From positions 2,634,984 through 2,698,983 of the forward strand of contig NW_020653409.1 of NCBI RefSeq assembly GCF_003589595.1: 64,000 nucleotides of DNA. Reading direction: 5' to 3'. Below, piece after piece: positions 54,853 through 64,000 of the stretch. The position numbers were made by a program, and so were the translations under genes. Under the pieces are notes generated by a model that had not been told where the DNA came from, searched no databases, and worked only from the letters and a program-made list of their open reading frames with translations. Source of the stretch: Hyposmocoma kahamanoa (taxonomy: Eukaryota; Arthropoda; Insecta; Lepidoptera; Cosmopterigidae). The number at the start of each line of letters is the position of its first letter. The first letter of the stretch is position 1.

Positions 54853-57800
54853 ATGGCTAGCAATAAGCTTAAATATTTCATCCTCACTGGAGAACCGGGT
54901 TAGATATTACGTTTTGAAAATTAGCTTTTATTATGTTATTTTGCGCAATATATTGTCCAATTCAAATTTTATTTCGTCATTCCAGGTGTAGGAAAGACAA
55001 CTCTGACTAAAAAATTAATTGGTGTTTTGAATGAGAAAGGCGTAAAAACATCAGGATTCTATACTGAAGAAGTTAGGAAAAACCGGGTGCGGGAAGGGTT
55101 CGATGTTGTTGATTTAAACGGGAAAAGAGGTAGACTGGCAAGAGACCAAAGCCTTTTATCAGGTCCTATAAAGTATAAAGTTGGAAAGTATGTTGTTTTA
55201 ATTCAGGAATTTGAAAAAATTGCACTTCCTTCCCTATATAAGGTATAGTAAGTTTAAACGTTTAAATAAGTTTGTGAAATTACAGGCACATGAGACTTGA
55301 CAACTTATGTCTCAGGGTGACAGACGCAGTGGCAGTGCTCCTTCGGATTTTTGCGATTTAAAGCTCTGAGTGACACTGCAAGTGCTTTGGATAGACATGT
55401 GGCTTACCACCAGGCGCGAGCCTTGTTCAACCCGTCCCTTGATATTATAAAAAAGTACCTATCTAAATGTATTTTGAAGAACTATCACCAACTTAGTGTT
55501 TGTGATGTTCGACATAGCTAAATTTGTTTTGCCAAACTAACAGAGACTTATATTTTGAAAATTTTTAATACTTCTCTGCTGTATATGTCTGTGGCTGTAT
55601 CTAATAAGCATATGTCCGAAAAAGGTGTTCCAAATATATAGATTAATGATTAATGTATAGGTATAGATATAGCTACAAGGAGTGACATAATAAATCTCCT
55701 CTTCCCCCCGGACCGCCGCAAGGTGTAGACGTTTTACTGCTCTGTTGCCATTTTAATCCAAAAAAGTTTAAATTTAAATTTGTAAATTAAATCCGAAGTG
55801 AAATTAGGGATTCATAAGTGTCTAGGAGTTACGTGACCAGTTCTCACTTGGATCGATGTGTGCGTAGTGCTTTCAATAGTAAATTGTGATAGTGTGCAAA
55901 TTTGCGCAGCCGCAGGTGGATTTACTCCTACTAGTGCAACATATCGAACTTGTTACCCGCCCTTAACGCTACCGACTCCTCCCTCAACTGTGACGTCGAT
56001 CAATTAAGTTGTGTGGGCGGTGCCTTCTTAAGACTGTCTCCACCTATGTGCAAGCGCTTACGCAGCTTGTAATACAAAGTGCTTACGCAGCTTGTAACAA
56101 ATTGTTGATTGCTTCTATATTCCTAGTACAATATGGAAGAAAATCGCAACTCAACCGTATCTGACTTTGACATGTCGATTTGTATATCGGAAGGAGACAA
56201 AAATTCATCTCCTACTGGTCATGGAATCCTCCGCCAGCAATGTGATCAGCAAACACAACTGGATGAGCTATACTTTGATGACAAGACGACACCTCCGAAC
56301 TTTGTAACTTTGCGCCAACAAAATAAGGATACACAACCGAATGACTTACTGAGGGACCAATTAAATGATTTTAAGGAGGAGATGAGAAGATTAATGACAT
56401 TTTTTACAAATACTCAAAAAAGTGAACTCGCCGATATGAACTCCACTATGAAAGAAGTACAAAAATCGAATATTAACATTGAGAACTCAATTGAGTTCCT
56501 AGCCTCGCAAAATCAAGAATTGAAAAGCCGTATTACGGTGCTAGAAAATAATGCTAAGGACGACAGGCAGTATATTTCGTATTTGGAAAATAAAGTGGAG
56601 GACCTTCAACTGGGTAGCCGCAAAGCTAACTTCGAGATAAAAAATGTCCCTAAAAAAGAAAATGAGAATAAAGATGATTTAATTGAAATGATTGCTTGCC
56701 TATCAAAAACGGTTAACTGCGAAATTAAGAAAACGGACATCAGGGATATTTACAGAGTACGTGGAAAGCCTGAACAAAGGAATACACCAATAATTATTGA
56801 AACTAACTCGGCTTTACTGAAAGCTGACTTCCTGAGAATGACTAAGATCTTTAACGTGAAAAATAAAAATAAGATATGTGCCAAGCATTTGGGAATCAAG
56901 ACTCAAGAGGACACTCCAGTTTATGTATCCGAGCACCTAACTGCCCATGCTTCACGTCTGTTTTTTCTGGCTCGAGACCTCAAAAAGACTAAAGGATACA
57001 AATTTTGCTGGACTAGTTACGGTAAGGTGTACGTTAGAAAATCTGAGCAATCACCAGTAATCGTAATTAGAAGCGAAGATCAAGTACACCAACTTATATC
57101 GCAATCCTGACTATCTGCTAGATTTCTATATTTTATCTCTCTATTCAATTGTTTGCTCATACAGTCATTTGTAAACTTATACCACATCAACTCACGAACA
57201 AATCCCCACATTCTCTCATTATCATTCTTACTTTACTCTCGTCTCTCTCATACTCACACAAACACATTACTTAAAAATACATTACACCTCTACATCCTCG
57301 ACCTACAGACTGATACATTAATCTTTTTCCTTTGTACGATTAAAATTAATAATAACCCTAATCTACTGCTTTGCCCCTTCTCTTTTGACGTTCTAATTCT
57401 TCAGCTAGATAGATATGAATGATACTTTACTAACAATAAATGACATTGATAGCTTAGAGATCGCACACTCTTTGGAATGTGATATTACGGCGCTTAATAA
57501 ATATTTAAATGTAAAGAAATGTGACTTTACTGTGATCTCTCAAAACATTAGAAGTATCTATTGCAACTTTGACGACTTTTTACTTAATATTTCCCGACTC
57601 AGTTTTAACACGGATGTTATAATATTAACTGAATGTAGGATTAACTTGAACAAACAGCTACCATTGTTACCTAATTATTACTCTTATTTCACGACATGTC
57701 AGCGTAACCAAAACGACGGGGTGGTTATTTATGTAAAGAATACATTGAAGCATAAAACTACTGAAATTAATTTAGAACAGGCATCTTGTTTACAGCTTGA

Positions 57801-60567
57801 AATTTTGAACTGCATAGTTTTAGGTATATACAGATCCCCAGCAAATAACAATGCGGAATGTTTTATTAACTCACTAAGCACTCACCTTGAAAGTTTAAAC
57901 ACAAGTAGCGGAAGTATTATAATAGCGGGTGATATAAATATTAACATAACTCCTAAACATGAAGTACCACCATATGAGCAAAGAAATATGTTGTGCTATT
58001 TAAATATGTTGTCTATGCATGGTATACTATCAGGCCACACTATACCAACTCGTGGTAAAAATTGTCTGGACCATATCATGTTAAGGATAAACACTAAAAT
58101 GCTTAGAGCAACAGTGGCTGTATTGAACACTACTACCACTGACCATTATACAACGCTTTTATCACTTTCTAAAATTAAAAATAGTTACACTGTGAAAAAA
58201 ACTAAAACAACTATAAACTTTGAAGAAGCTTTAAAACAATTAAAAATGAAAATTCTAGCAAGTCCTTTCTATTGTGATGACCCAAATAAGGTCATAAATG
58301 ACTTGATTCACGCTTTGTCAGAAACATTAAATAATAACACGAAAATCACCAATATACCAAGTAATCACCGCATAATAAAACCATGGATCACACCGGGTGT
58401 CCTGCGTTGTATTAGAACCCGAAATAAACTTCAACAAAAATGCCGTAGTAATCCATTTGATGAAGATAATAAACGAATCTACAATAGATACAGAAATTAC
58501 TGTAATAATCTTATAAAGAAGCTAAAAAGAAACTACGAAAAAGAAATACTAAAAAATTCAGTCAAAAATAATAAACTATTATGGAAAAATATTAAAAATA
58601 TTACGTATACTAGTAACAATAAATCCACCAACACAGAACTGACGAATTTGAAATTGACTCCCTCTGCCTCTGCGGATTATGTAAATAAGTTTTTTGTTAA
58701 TATTGGCAAGCAACTTGCTCAGCAAATACAAACACCGAATGATGAACTGAAAACTTATCTAAAAAACTTACCAACACAAATCAACTCCTTCGTTCTCCTG
58801 CATACTGACGAACATGAAGTAAACAGTATAATTAGGAACCTAAAATCGAGTAGTGCGCCAGGCTGGGACAATATCCCTACAGCATTTTTAAAATCTGCAA
58901 ATTCCGTAGTTGTTCCCATTATTACCTATGCTGCAAACCTCTGTTTTGATAAAGGAATTTTTCCGACACTTCTTAAGTTGTCAACTATAACTCCTGTGTA
59001 TAAGAGTGGAGACAGAGACGATGTCAATAATTACAGGCCTATATCCGTATTATCAGTGATATCTAAAATACTGGAAAAATTACTCAATAAAAGATTACTA
59101 GACTATTTAAATAAAAACAATATATTGTCTGTAAACCAATTTGGTTTTCAGCGTGGAAGATCTGCGGAGGATGCAGTAATCTCCTTGAGTTCTCTGGTTA
59201 CAGAAAAACTTGACAAACGTAAGAAATGTTTGTCAGTATTTTTGGACTTAAAAAAAGCATTTGACACTGTCTCTCTCTCCATACTGGTACACAAATTAGA
59301 AAAGATAGGTATAAGAGGTACTCCACTTTGTATATTCATTGATTACTTGACAAATAGGAAGCAAACAGTGAAATTAGATAACCACATCAGTAGGTGCGAA
59401 GAGGTTTTGTATGGCGTACCCCAAGGTAGCGTTCTTGGTCCTACGCTTTTTCTTATATATATAAATGACCTATGTGATTTACAGATCAAGAACGCTAATA
59501 TTTTCTCTTATGCTGATGATACAGCCATTGTATTCACTGATAATTCTTGGGATACTCTTAAGTCTAGTGCAGAACGGGGACTGGAGCGTGTAAACAGATG
59601 GTTAATTAACAATTCTCTTACCTTAAATACTAATAAAACAAACTACATCTGTTTTAGTATAAATAATGATACTCAGCCTAAAAATAATTTTCACTTAAAG
59701 ATTCATAATTGCAAAACCACAGGTAACACCAGTAACTGCACATGCCCTTCTATCATTAAAGTTGCACAATCAAAATATTTGGGTGTTCTTGTGGACCAGC
59801 GACTCTCGTGGTATCCACACCTCGAACATGTCATTAAAAGAGTAAGAAAACTTAATTGGATTTTTAAAACACTAAGATATGTAGTGCCAGGACCAGTCGC
59901 TGGTCCGCGAGGCTCATCGTCTAGGGATATACTTAAGGAAATTTACGTGAGTTTGGTTCAATCTGTACTGATTTATTGTATTCCTGTATGGGGTGGAGCT
60001 GCTAAAACTCGTTTTCTCGAGTTGGAACGTGCGCAACGCAATTTGCTTAAAATAATGTATTTTAAAAAAAGACGATTTGCCACTAGCAATTTGTATCAAC
60101 TATCAAATTTAGCCACTGTAAGGAAACTCTACATCACTCAAACTGTACTCAGACAACATAGGTCTCTAAAATATGATCTAAATATTTCGAAGAGAAGAAG
60201 GAAAGACATTGTGGCACAAGTACCAAAAGTAAATACAACATTTGCAAACAGACAATTCAGCAAACGATCGGCCCATTTGTACAATTTAATTAATAAGGAA
60301 TTAGAAATATACGCCAAAAGTTATAGAGACTGCAAAAAAGTTACATCAAAATGGCTACAGTCGAAATCGTATGAGGAAACCGAAGATCTATTAGAACAGT
60401 TGCTTTAAAAACACTACTTTCCTAATCTATGGCAACAGGTTAACACACATACACACAGACACCCCCCCACACACACACATACATACACACACTCACACTC
60501 ACTCACTCACACATACATACATACACACACTCGCACATACATACATACACACACTCACACTCACACA

Positions 60568-60639
<72 letters not shown>

Positions 60640-60929
60640 CACATAATTTTTCATATACAAATGCACACACATACGTTTTAAGATTCATATTAAATTTAAA
60701 ATTAGAAGTTAAGAAAATTGAAAATTGTTAAAAAAAAAAAAATTGTTTGTTTTGTTTTTGTCGATGTTTGGAAATGTAAAAATTAAACACTACATTAAGT
60801 ATAAGTTAAAAATGTTAAATATGTATTTATAGCTATGGAAGAGCGGTGCCTTCTGACACAGGCTTGATAAGCTTAATAGGAGGTACCATCCACTGTTAAT
60901 GTAAAGTTAATTGTATTACTGAAATAAAC

Positions 60930-60963
<34 letters not shown>

Positions 60964-62721
60964 AAAGTTGTTAAAACCACCAAATATTAATTAATTACTT
61001 TTTCGATTTCCCGAAAGGGTTATACTGTATCATAAGACAAAACTACTGACCTAGGAAGTCAAAGTTAGATTTTAAAGAAATTTTAATGGTGCCATGTAAA
61101 AAAATGCAGTAGATAAGTGACCTTATACCAAAGCAGAGAATAAAAAAGTAGAGAGAGTGACCACTCTCCGCCCCTCCTTAGCTTTAAATACCGCACCGAG
61201 CCCCGCATATTGCCGATCATTGCAACCTGGCTGTCAGTTATCTTCTGCTTTTTTTACAAGACACTTAGAATTACTTTCCAATCCAACTTCGACTTCCTAG
61301 GTCAGTACGACAGCTTAGGGGCACTGTTACTTTGAGACATAAATTGACAAGTTTCTTGCGCCTGTAATTTCACCCTCACCTCACAAACTGGAACGCAGTA
61401 ATGCGCACATTACCGCTTGGCGGCAAAAATAGTCTGATTACACAAGGTGTCGTAAAACAGCGACACCACTGCCGCTGCGGCGCCGCAGCTGTAGTTGCCT
61501 TTGCATTTGTTTACACAATTTCATACACGACCGCGGCGGCGGCATTACTTGAAACTGCGGCGGCAAGCGTTGCTGCAATTGTCTACTCATTTATGATTTC
61601 AGGTGATCACGCCGCATGGGCTGCAGTTGCGCCCCTGATACTGAGGTATGATGCTGCAGTTGTACCGAGTATGGTGTATAATCAGCCTTAGGTGGCAATA
61701 CTTCCCTGGACGAACAGTTTTTAGAAGCACTAGTTCCTTGTGAAAGAGTTCGTCCAGGGTAGTACTGCCACCTTATCTATTTCTGCCGCCATGCAGGTAT
61801 GTAAGCATTTCTGCGTTCCGGTTTTGAAGGGTAAGGGTACTTGCTAGTGAAATATAGTTACAGGCACATAGGACTTGTCAACTTATGTCCCAGGGCGCAG
61901 TGGTAGTGCCCCTCAGATCTATGAGATTTAAGCTCTGAGTGGCACTGCAATTGTTATGGATAGGCGTGCGCTTACACCATTGCACCACGGCACTAGCTGG
62001 TTCCGACACTTTGTGTTATAAAAAAACTTTCACAAGGAGCTCTACTACTACTAAATTCTAATATCATATTTAATTCGCTATCAATGTAATTTGATGGTTA
62101 TCTGTTTTTAACCGACTTAAAAAATGCGGATTTTCAATTCGACTGTATTTTATAAAAGTGTGTTACATTGACGTTTGTGAATTGACTGATGATTTTTTTT
62201 TATTGGATTTTTGTTGGGTACCTACCTTAGTTGGTCCCATTTAAACTATATGGCAAACTAGGGGATGAATTCGGTTTCGCGCACTTATCGGTAATCAATT
62301 TCAATAAAACAAGAAACTATAAGTACATCTATTTGAGATGTAATTCCACGAACTTTTGAGGTTGGTTTTTTTTTATAATATTGTATTATGTAAGAAATAA
62401 ATAAATCTCTTCCATTTCATTACTTTCTCCTCTCATATTTTTTTACAGCCAGAAAATCCCTGCGCACATCTTATAGTAATAGATGAAATAGGTAAAATGG
62501 AGTTCTTCAGTGACCTTTTCAAGAGCAGAATAAAAGATATTTTCAGCCAAACTTCGGATAATGTTGTATTGGCAACTATACCTTTGAGGAAAGGAGACCT
62601 GCTTATCGAGTCCATTAGGAATAACAGCAGAGGTAAAGTTTGGATGGTAAGTTGTTTTATTAATTTATTGAAAGAAAGGCAGCCATTGGCTGATGTGCTT
62701 GCATTGGAGTATTCGTTGTGA
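54853..62721 (+). CDS. NTPCR: Cancer-related nucleoside-triphosphatase (NTPCR / THEP1 family)
   Basis: Three exons: 54853-54898, 54986-55242 and 62449-62721 (stop included), totalling 576 nt and 191 residues; the human protein has 190. Exon 1 reads MASNKLKYFILTGEPG and intron 1 splits the Walker A motif, which continues GVGKTTLTKKL in exon 2. Exon 2 carries the family signatures GFYTEEVR and GFDVVDLNGKRG and ends FEKIALPSLYK. Exon 3 opens with PENPCAHLIVIDEIGKMEFF, whose DEIGKME is the Walker B segment (Asp113 to Glu119), and includes LATIPLRKGD. The family hydrolyses ATP, GTP and other NTPs in vitro; its role in cells is unclear. A GTAAGT follows KVWM in exon 3 and could be a donor to a further exon. 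The unspliced length matches the family, so I read through to the stop. Intron 2 is about 7.2 kb because of a full-length retrotransposon. Confidence 0.93.
55265..55455 (+). repeat. Interspersed SINE-like repeat, family 1, 5'-truncated
   Basis: It begins GTGAAATTACAGGCACATGA and ends ATATTATAAAAAA, lacking the first third of the family. It lies in NTPCR intron 2, 20 bp after exon 2 and upstream of the LINE. Confidence 0.65.
56133..57110 (+). CDS. LINE ORF1 protein with coiled coil and FP25K-like C-terminal domain
   Basis: The frame encodes 325 residues. Residues from about 70 to 170 are rich in Glu, Lys, Gln, Asn and Leu and end in LENKVEDLQLGSRKANFEI, which fits a coiled coil used for trimer or multimer formation. 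The C-terminal third contains KNVPKKENENKDDL, an IYRVRGKP segment, and from residue 263 YVSEHLTAHASRLFFLARDL with GKVYVRKSE and PVIVIRSED. This pattern matches the C-terminal domain shared by baculovirus FP25K proteins and ORF1 proteins of insect LINEs. The expected role is RNA binding and ribonucleoprotein assembly. It ends 304 bp before ORF2. No frameshift or stop is present. Confidence 0.85.
   Translation: MEENRNSTVSDFDMSICISEGDKNSSPTGHGILRQQCDQQTQLDELYFDDKTTPPNFVTLRQQNKDTQPNDLLRDQLNDFKEEMRRLMTFFTNTQKSELADMNSTMKEVQKSNINIENSIEFLASQNQELKSRITVLENNAKDDRQYISYLENKVEDLQLGSRKANFEIKNVPKKENENKDDLIEMIACLSKTVNCEIKKTDIRDIYRVRGKPEQRNTPIIIETNSALLKADFLRMTKIFNVKNKNKICAKHLGIKTQEDTPVYVSEHLTAHASRLFFLARDLKKTKGYKFCWTSYGKVYVRKSEQSPVIVIRSEDQVHQLISQS
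57415..60408 (+). CDS. LINE ORF2: apurinic-type endonuclease and reverse transcriptase
   Basis: The frame encodes 997 residues. The N-terminal endonuclease (about residues 35 to 255) has SQNIRS, LTEC, GIYRSP, AGDININI (Asp173), CLDHIM and TTTDHYTT, in the order of APE-like nucleases. The reverse transcriptase (about residues 510 to 790) has TPVYKSGDRDDVNNYRPIS, FQRGRSAEDA, FLDLKKAFD (catalytic Asp611), GVPQGSVLGPTLFLIYINDL and YADDTA (residues 699-704). A thumb region follows with KYLGVLVD and ERAQRNLLK. There is no RNase H domain and no CCHC knuckle at the C-terminus. All catalytic motifs are intact, so the copy may be active or very young. Confidence 0.95.
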   Translation: MNDTLLTINDIDSLEIAHSLECDITALNKYLNVKKCDFTVISQNIRSIYCNFDDFLLNISRLSFNTDVIILTECRINLNKQLPLLPNYYSYFTTCQRNQNDGVVIYVKNTLKHKTTEINLEQASCLQLEILNCIVLGIYRSPANNNAECFINSLSTHLESLNTSSGSIIIAGDININITPKHEVPPYEQRNMLCYLNMLSMHGILSGHTIPTRGKNCLDHIMLRINTKMLRATVAVLNTTTTDHYTTLLSLSKIKNSYTVKKTKTTINFEEALKQLKMKILASPFYCDDPNKVINDLIHALSETLNNNTKITNIPSNHRIIKPWITPGVLRCIRTRNKLQQKCRSNPFDEDNKRIYNRYRNYCNNLIKKLKRNYEKEILKNSVKNNKLLWKNIKNITYTSNNKSTNTELTNLKLTPSASADYVNKFFVNIGKQLAQQIQTPNDELKTYLKNLPTQINSFVLLHTDEHEVNSIIRNLKSSSAPGWDNIPTAFLKSANSVVVPIITYAANLCFDKGIFPTLLKLSTITPVYKSGDRDDVNNYRPISVLSVISKILEKLLNKRLLDYLNKNNILSVNQFGFQRGRSAEDAVISLSSLVTEKLDKRKKCLSVFLDLKKAFDTVSLSILVHKLEKIGIRGTPLCIFIDYLTNRKQTVKLDNHISRCEEVLYGVPQGSVLGPTLFLIYINDLCDLQIKNANIFSYADDTAIVFTDNSWDTLKSSAERGLERVNRWLINNSLTLNTNKTNYICFSINNDTQPKNNFHLKIHNCKTTGNTSNCTCPSIIKVAQSKYLGVLVDQRLSWYPHLEHVIKRVRKLNWIFKTLRYVVPGPVAGPRGSSSRDILKEIYVSLVQSVLIYCIPVWGGAAKTRFLELERAQRNLLKIMYFKKRRFATSNLYQLSNLATVRKLYITQTVLRQHRSLKYDLNISKRRRKDIVAQVPKVNTTFANRQFSKRSAHLYNLINKELEIYAKSYRDCKKVTSKWLQSKSYEETEDLLEQLL
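60440..60670. repeat. Long CA-type microsatellite in the LINE 3' UTR
   Basis: About 230 bp of CA repeats is interrupted by CACT, CATA and CAGA variants, with an unbroken CA core near 60570-60630. It starts some 30 bp after the ORF2 stop and lies inside the LINE borders. Any open frame across it on the opposite strand is low-complexity Cys/Val. Confidence 0.95.
60967..61310. repeat. Inverted-repeat DNA element copy split by the LINE
   Basis: It begins GTTGTTAAAACCACCAAATA directly after the LINE target duplication and shares long blocks with 63432-63711, such as CTGACCTAGGAAGTC and ATGGTGCCATGTAAAAAAAT. An inverted block CTTCCTAGGTCAG lies near 61300. The 5' half of the parent repeat sits before the LINE at about 55600-55687. 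Confidence 0.6.
61430..61691. repeat. GC-rich MITE-like repeat with weak inverted ends
   Basis: The left end reads GTCTGATTACAC and the right end, reverse complemented, GGCTGATTATAC. The interior is rich in GCCGCTGCGG and GCGGCGGC blocks, unlike the AT-rich surroundings. A 96-codon Ala-rich open frame across it has no recognisable domain and I do not call it a gene. Confidence 0.45.
61733..62025 (+). repeat. Interspersed SINE-like repeat, family 1
   Basis: A near-complete copy begins CCTTGTGAAAGAGTTCGTCC and ends in TTATAAAAAAA. It lies in NTPCR intron 2. An opposite-strand fragment of the same family lies at about 61310-61435. Confidence 0.7.
62100..62370. repeat. Interspersed repeat sharing blocks with 17340-17870
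   Basis: It shares TTTTAACCGACTT, TTCGACTGTATTT, CAAACTAGGG(A)ATGAAT and TTCCACGAACTTTT blocks with the copy at 17340-17870. It lies in NTPCR intron 2, before the last exon. A related end sequence also occurs at 42240-42410 and 50960-51000. Confidence 0.6.
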
Positions 62722-62857
62722 AACAAAGATCTGAGTGAAGAAAAGGACTTTATGCCATAGAGTTAATTCAATGCCAAGTAATATTTTCTCGTCATTGTCT
62801 ATACAACAAGACAGAAACTAAAACAAGAATTTAATTTTTTTTTACATAATAAGTACC

Positions 62858-63120
62858 AAGTGACGGGACGAACAAGTGCTCCTGGTGGCAAGCGACACGC
62901 CTATCCATAACAGTTGCAGTGCCACTCGGAGCTTTAAATCGCAAAGATCTTAGGGGCACAGCCACTGCGCTCGTTACCCCGAGGCATAAGTTGACAAGTC
63001 TCACTTGCCTGTAATTTCACCAGCACCCTTACCAGCTTACATTATTGCTTGGCGGCAGAAATAGGTAAGGTGGCAGTACTTCCCCGGACGAACTGTTTCA
63101 CAAAGAGCTCTACTGTTACT
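62858..63120 (-). repeat. Interspersed SINE-like repeat, family 1
   Basis: On the minus strand this copy reads from CTTTGTGAAACAGTTCGTCC at its 5' side to CACTTGTTCGTCCCGTCACT at its 3' side. The whole is about 260 bp. The same family recurs at 14009, 31646, 40470, 46680, 55265 and 61733. It lies just past the NTPCR stop and probably in the 3' flank or UTR. Confidence 0.7.
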
Positions 63121-63431
63121 GAATAGAATATAATTTATTGCAACCATGGTATACACATTTACAAGTAAATATCACATGGACCCTGGCAGGGTATTTAGCT
63201 TAGGCATCTCTATATGTATAGGTATGAGCAAGCTAGGATTCTTCATATTCTCGGAAAATTAAGATGGAAGCAGCCAAAGTGTATCTATTAAAAAACTTCC
63301 AGGGCGCAGACGGTAGGCAGTATCTTCCCATGTGCATGTGTGGTCTATAGACCATAATATTATTTAATTCTAAAATTTTTGGTAGTCTTGCCTTTGGCAT
63401 GGTATCCCTAAATTAATGTTATTATTATATA

Positions 63432-63711
63432 TTAGTTGTTAAAACCACCAAATATTCATTAATTACTTTTTCGAATTAGGGATGCCGGAAATGGTTTTAC
63501 TACATCGTAGGACAAAACTACTGACCTAGGAAGTCGAAGTTGGATTTTAAAGTAGTTCGAATGGTGCCATGTAAAAAAATGCAGCAGATAATTTACCAAA
63601 GCAGAGAATAAAAAAGAGTTGTATTATTCTTGTCCTACGACGCAGTAAAACCATTTTCGGAATTCCTAATTCCAAAAAGTATTTCATTAATATTTAGTGG
63701 TTTTAACAACT
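63432..63711. mobile_element. MITE with about 80 bp terminal inverted repeats
   Basis: The left end AGTTGTTAAAACCACCAAAT and the right end (reverse complement AGTTGTTAAAACCACTAAAT) match over about 80 bp with a few differences, out to AATGGTTTTACT. The middle holds the CCTAGGAAGTCGAAGTT block also seen at 61050. No clear target-site duplication is visible. No coding capacity. Confidence 0.7.
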
Positions 63712-64000
63712 CTGTGTCGCTCCCTGTAGCTATATCTATACATGTATCTATATATGTGGAACACCCTTTCCGACCGATGGTTATACGCACTGTCAATACA
63801 ATAATTCTATTAACTCAAAAAGTATATTTTTTCAGAATCTATAAATAACGAATTACTCATTTGCATATTGAATATTGTTAAAACTTATATATAGTTTAAA
63901 GTTTATTACAGACGTCTAAACAATTTCCTACTTCCGAAATATTATATTTAAAAATAAAAGGGAAAAATAATTTCATATTTTTTAGTAAGGACAAAACAGT

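Larger units (their letters stand above)
55695..60959 (+). mobile_element. Full-length non-LTR retrotransposon (LINE) inserted in NTPCR intron 2
   Basis: A 5265 bp element is flanked by the 7-bp target-site duplication TAATAAA (55688-55694 and 60960-60966). It has a roughly 440 bp 5' UTR, intact ORF1 and ORF2, and a 3' UTR holding a long CA microsatellite. It ends in a run of ATT units instead of poly-A. The DNA on its two sides can be aligned with one continuous stretch at 63630-63800 on the opposite strand, which lacks the element; this gives an independent check of both borders. It lies in the same orientation as the host gene. ATT-type tails and an ORF1 of this kind occur in CR1/L2/Daphne-like groups; I cannot fix the clade without a tree. 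Confidence 0.88.

Noticed and set aside
57153..57422. 89-codon frame between ORF1 and ORF2 of the LINE
   Set aside because: It overlaps the ORF2 start out of frame and has no known motif; it lies in the short inter-ORF spacer.
60503..60688. Cys/Val-rich open frame on the minus strand
   Set aside because: It is the complement of the CA microsatellite and has no coding meaning.
61401..61691. 96-codon Ala-rich open frame
   Set aside because: It overlaps a GC-rich repeat with inverted ends and shows no domain or splice context.
62646..62721. NTPCR exon 3 ending at the GTAAGT after KVWM
   Set aside because: Reading through gives 191 residues, the family length, and no candidate downstream exon with the expected residues was found in the window.

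Overview
This window looks like nuclear DNA of a moth or butterfly (Lepidoptera). It is AT-rich, its genes are split into small exons by kilobase introns with GT/AG borders, and most of the non-coding DNA is a dense mix of tRNA-like SINEs, short inverted-repeat DNA transposons (MITEs) and non-LTR retrotransposons. I see no rRNA, CRISPR, operon or prokaryotic signal.

Layout. Positions 1-8600 are gene-free and hold repeats. From 8972 to about 18022, minus strand, lie five well-phased exons of a degenerate SNF2-type ATPase-like protein. Two further exons at 21328-21417 and 24323-24429 join in phase and may be its 5' end. Its introns hold two nested hAT-like elements, a large foldback element and a 46-bp-arm hairpin. 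Positions 28641-39130 and 40337-54265 hold two complete head-to-tail copies of mitochondrial short-chain enoyl-CoA hydratase (ECHS1), both on the minus strand. Each has six exons with identical exon lengths and intron phases and encodes 297 residues. The introns of the upstream copy are packed with transposons, including an intact Tc1-like element, a pogo-like element and a hAT-like element nested in a MITE. The NTPCR/THEP1 nucleoside triphosphatase gene (54853-62721, plus strand) starts 587 bp from the upstream ECHS1 copy in head-to-head orientation. A full-length non-LTR retrotransposon (55695-60959) with intact ORF1 and ORF2 sits in its second intron.

How the genes relate. ECHS1 acts in mitochondrial fatty-acid and valine breakdown; the two copies probably share that reaction. 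NTPCR hydrolyses nucleoside triphosphates and is linked to ECHS1 only by the shared upstream region. The SNF2-like gene is unrelated in function; its ATPase motifs are so eroded that a non-catalytic role is likely. The most interesting points are this probable pseudo-ATPase with no second helicase lobe, the uneven divergence of the ECHS1 pair (suggesting gene conversion), and several nested transposon insertions whose boundaries and target-site duplications can be read exactly.
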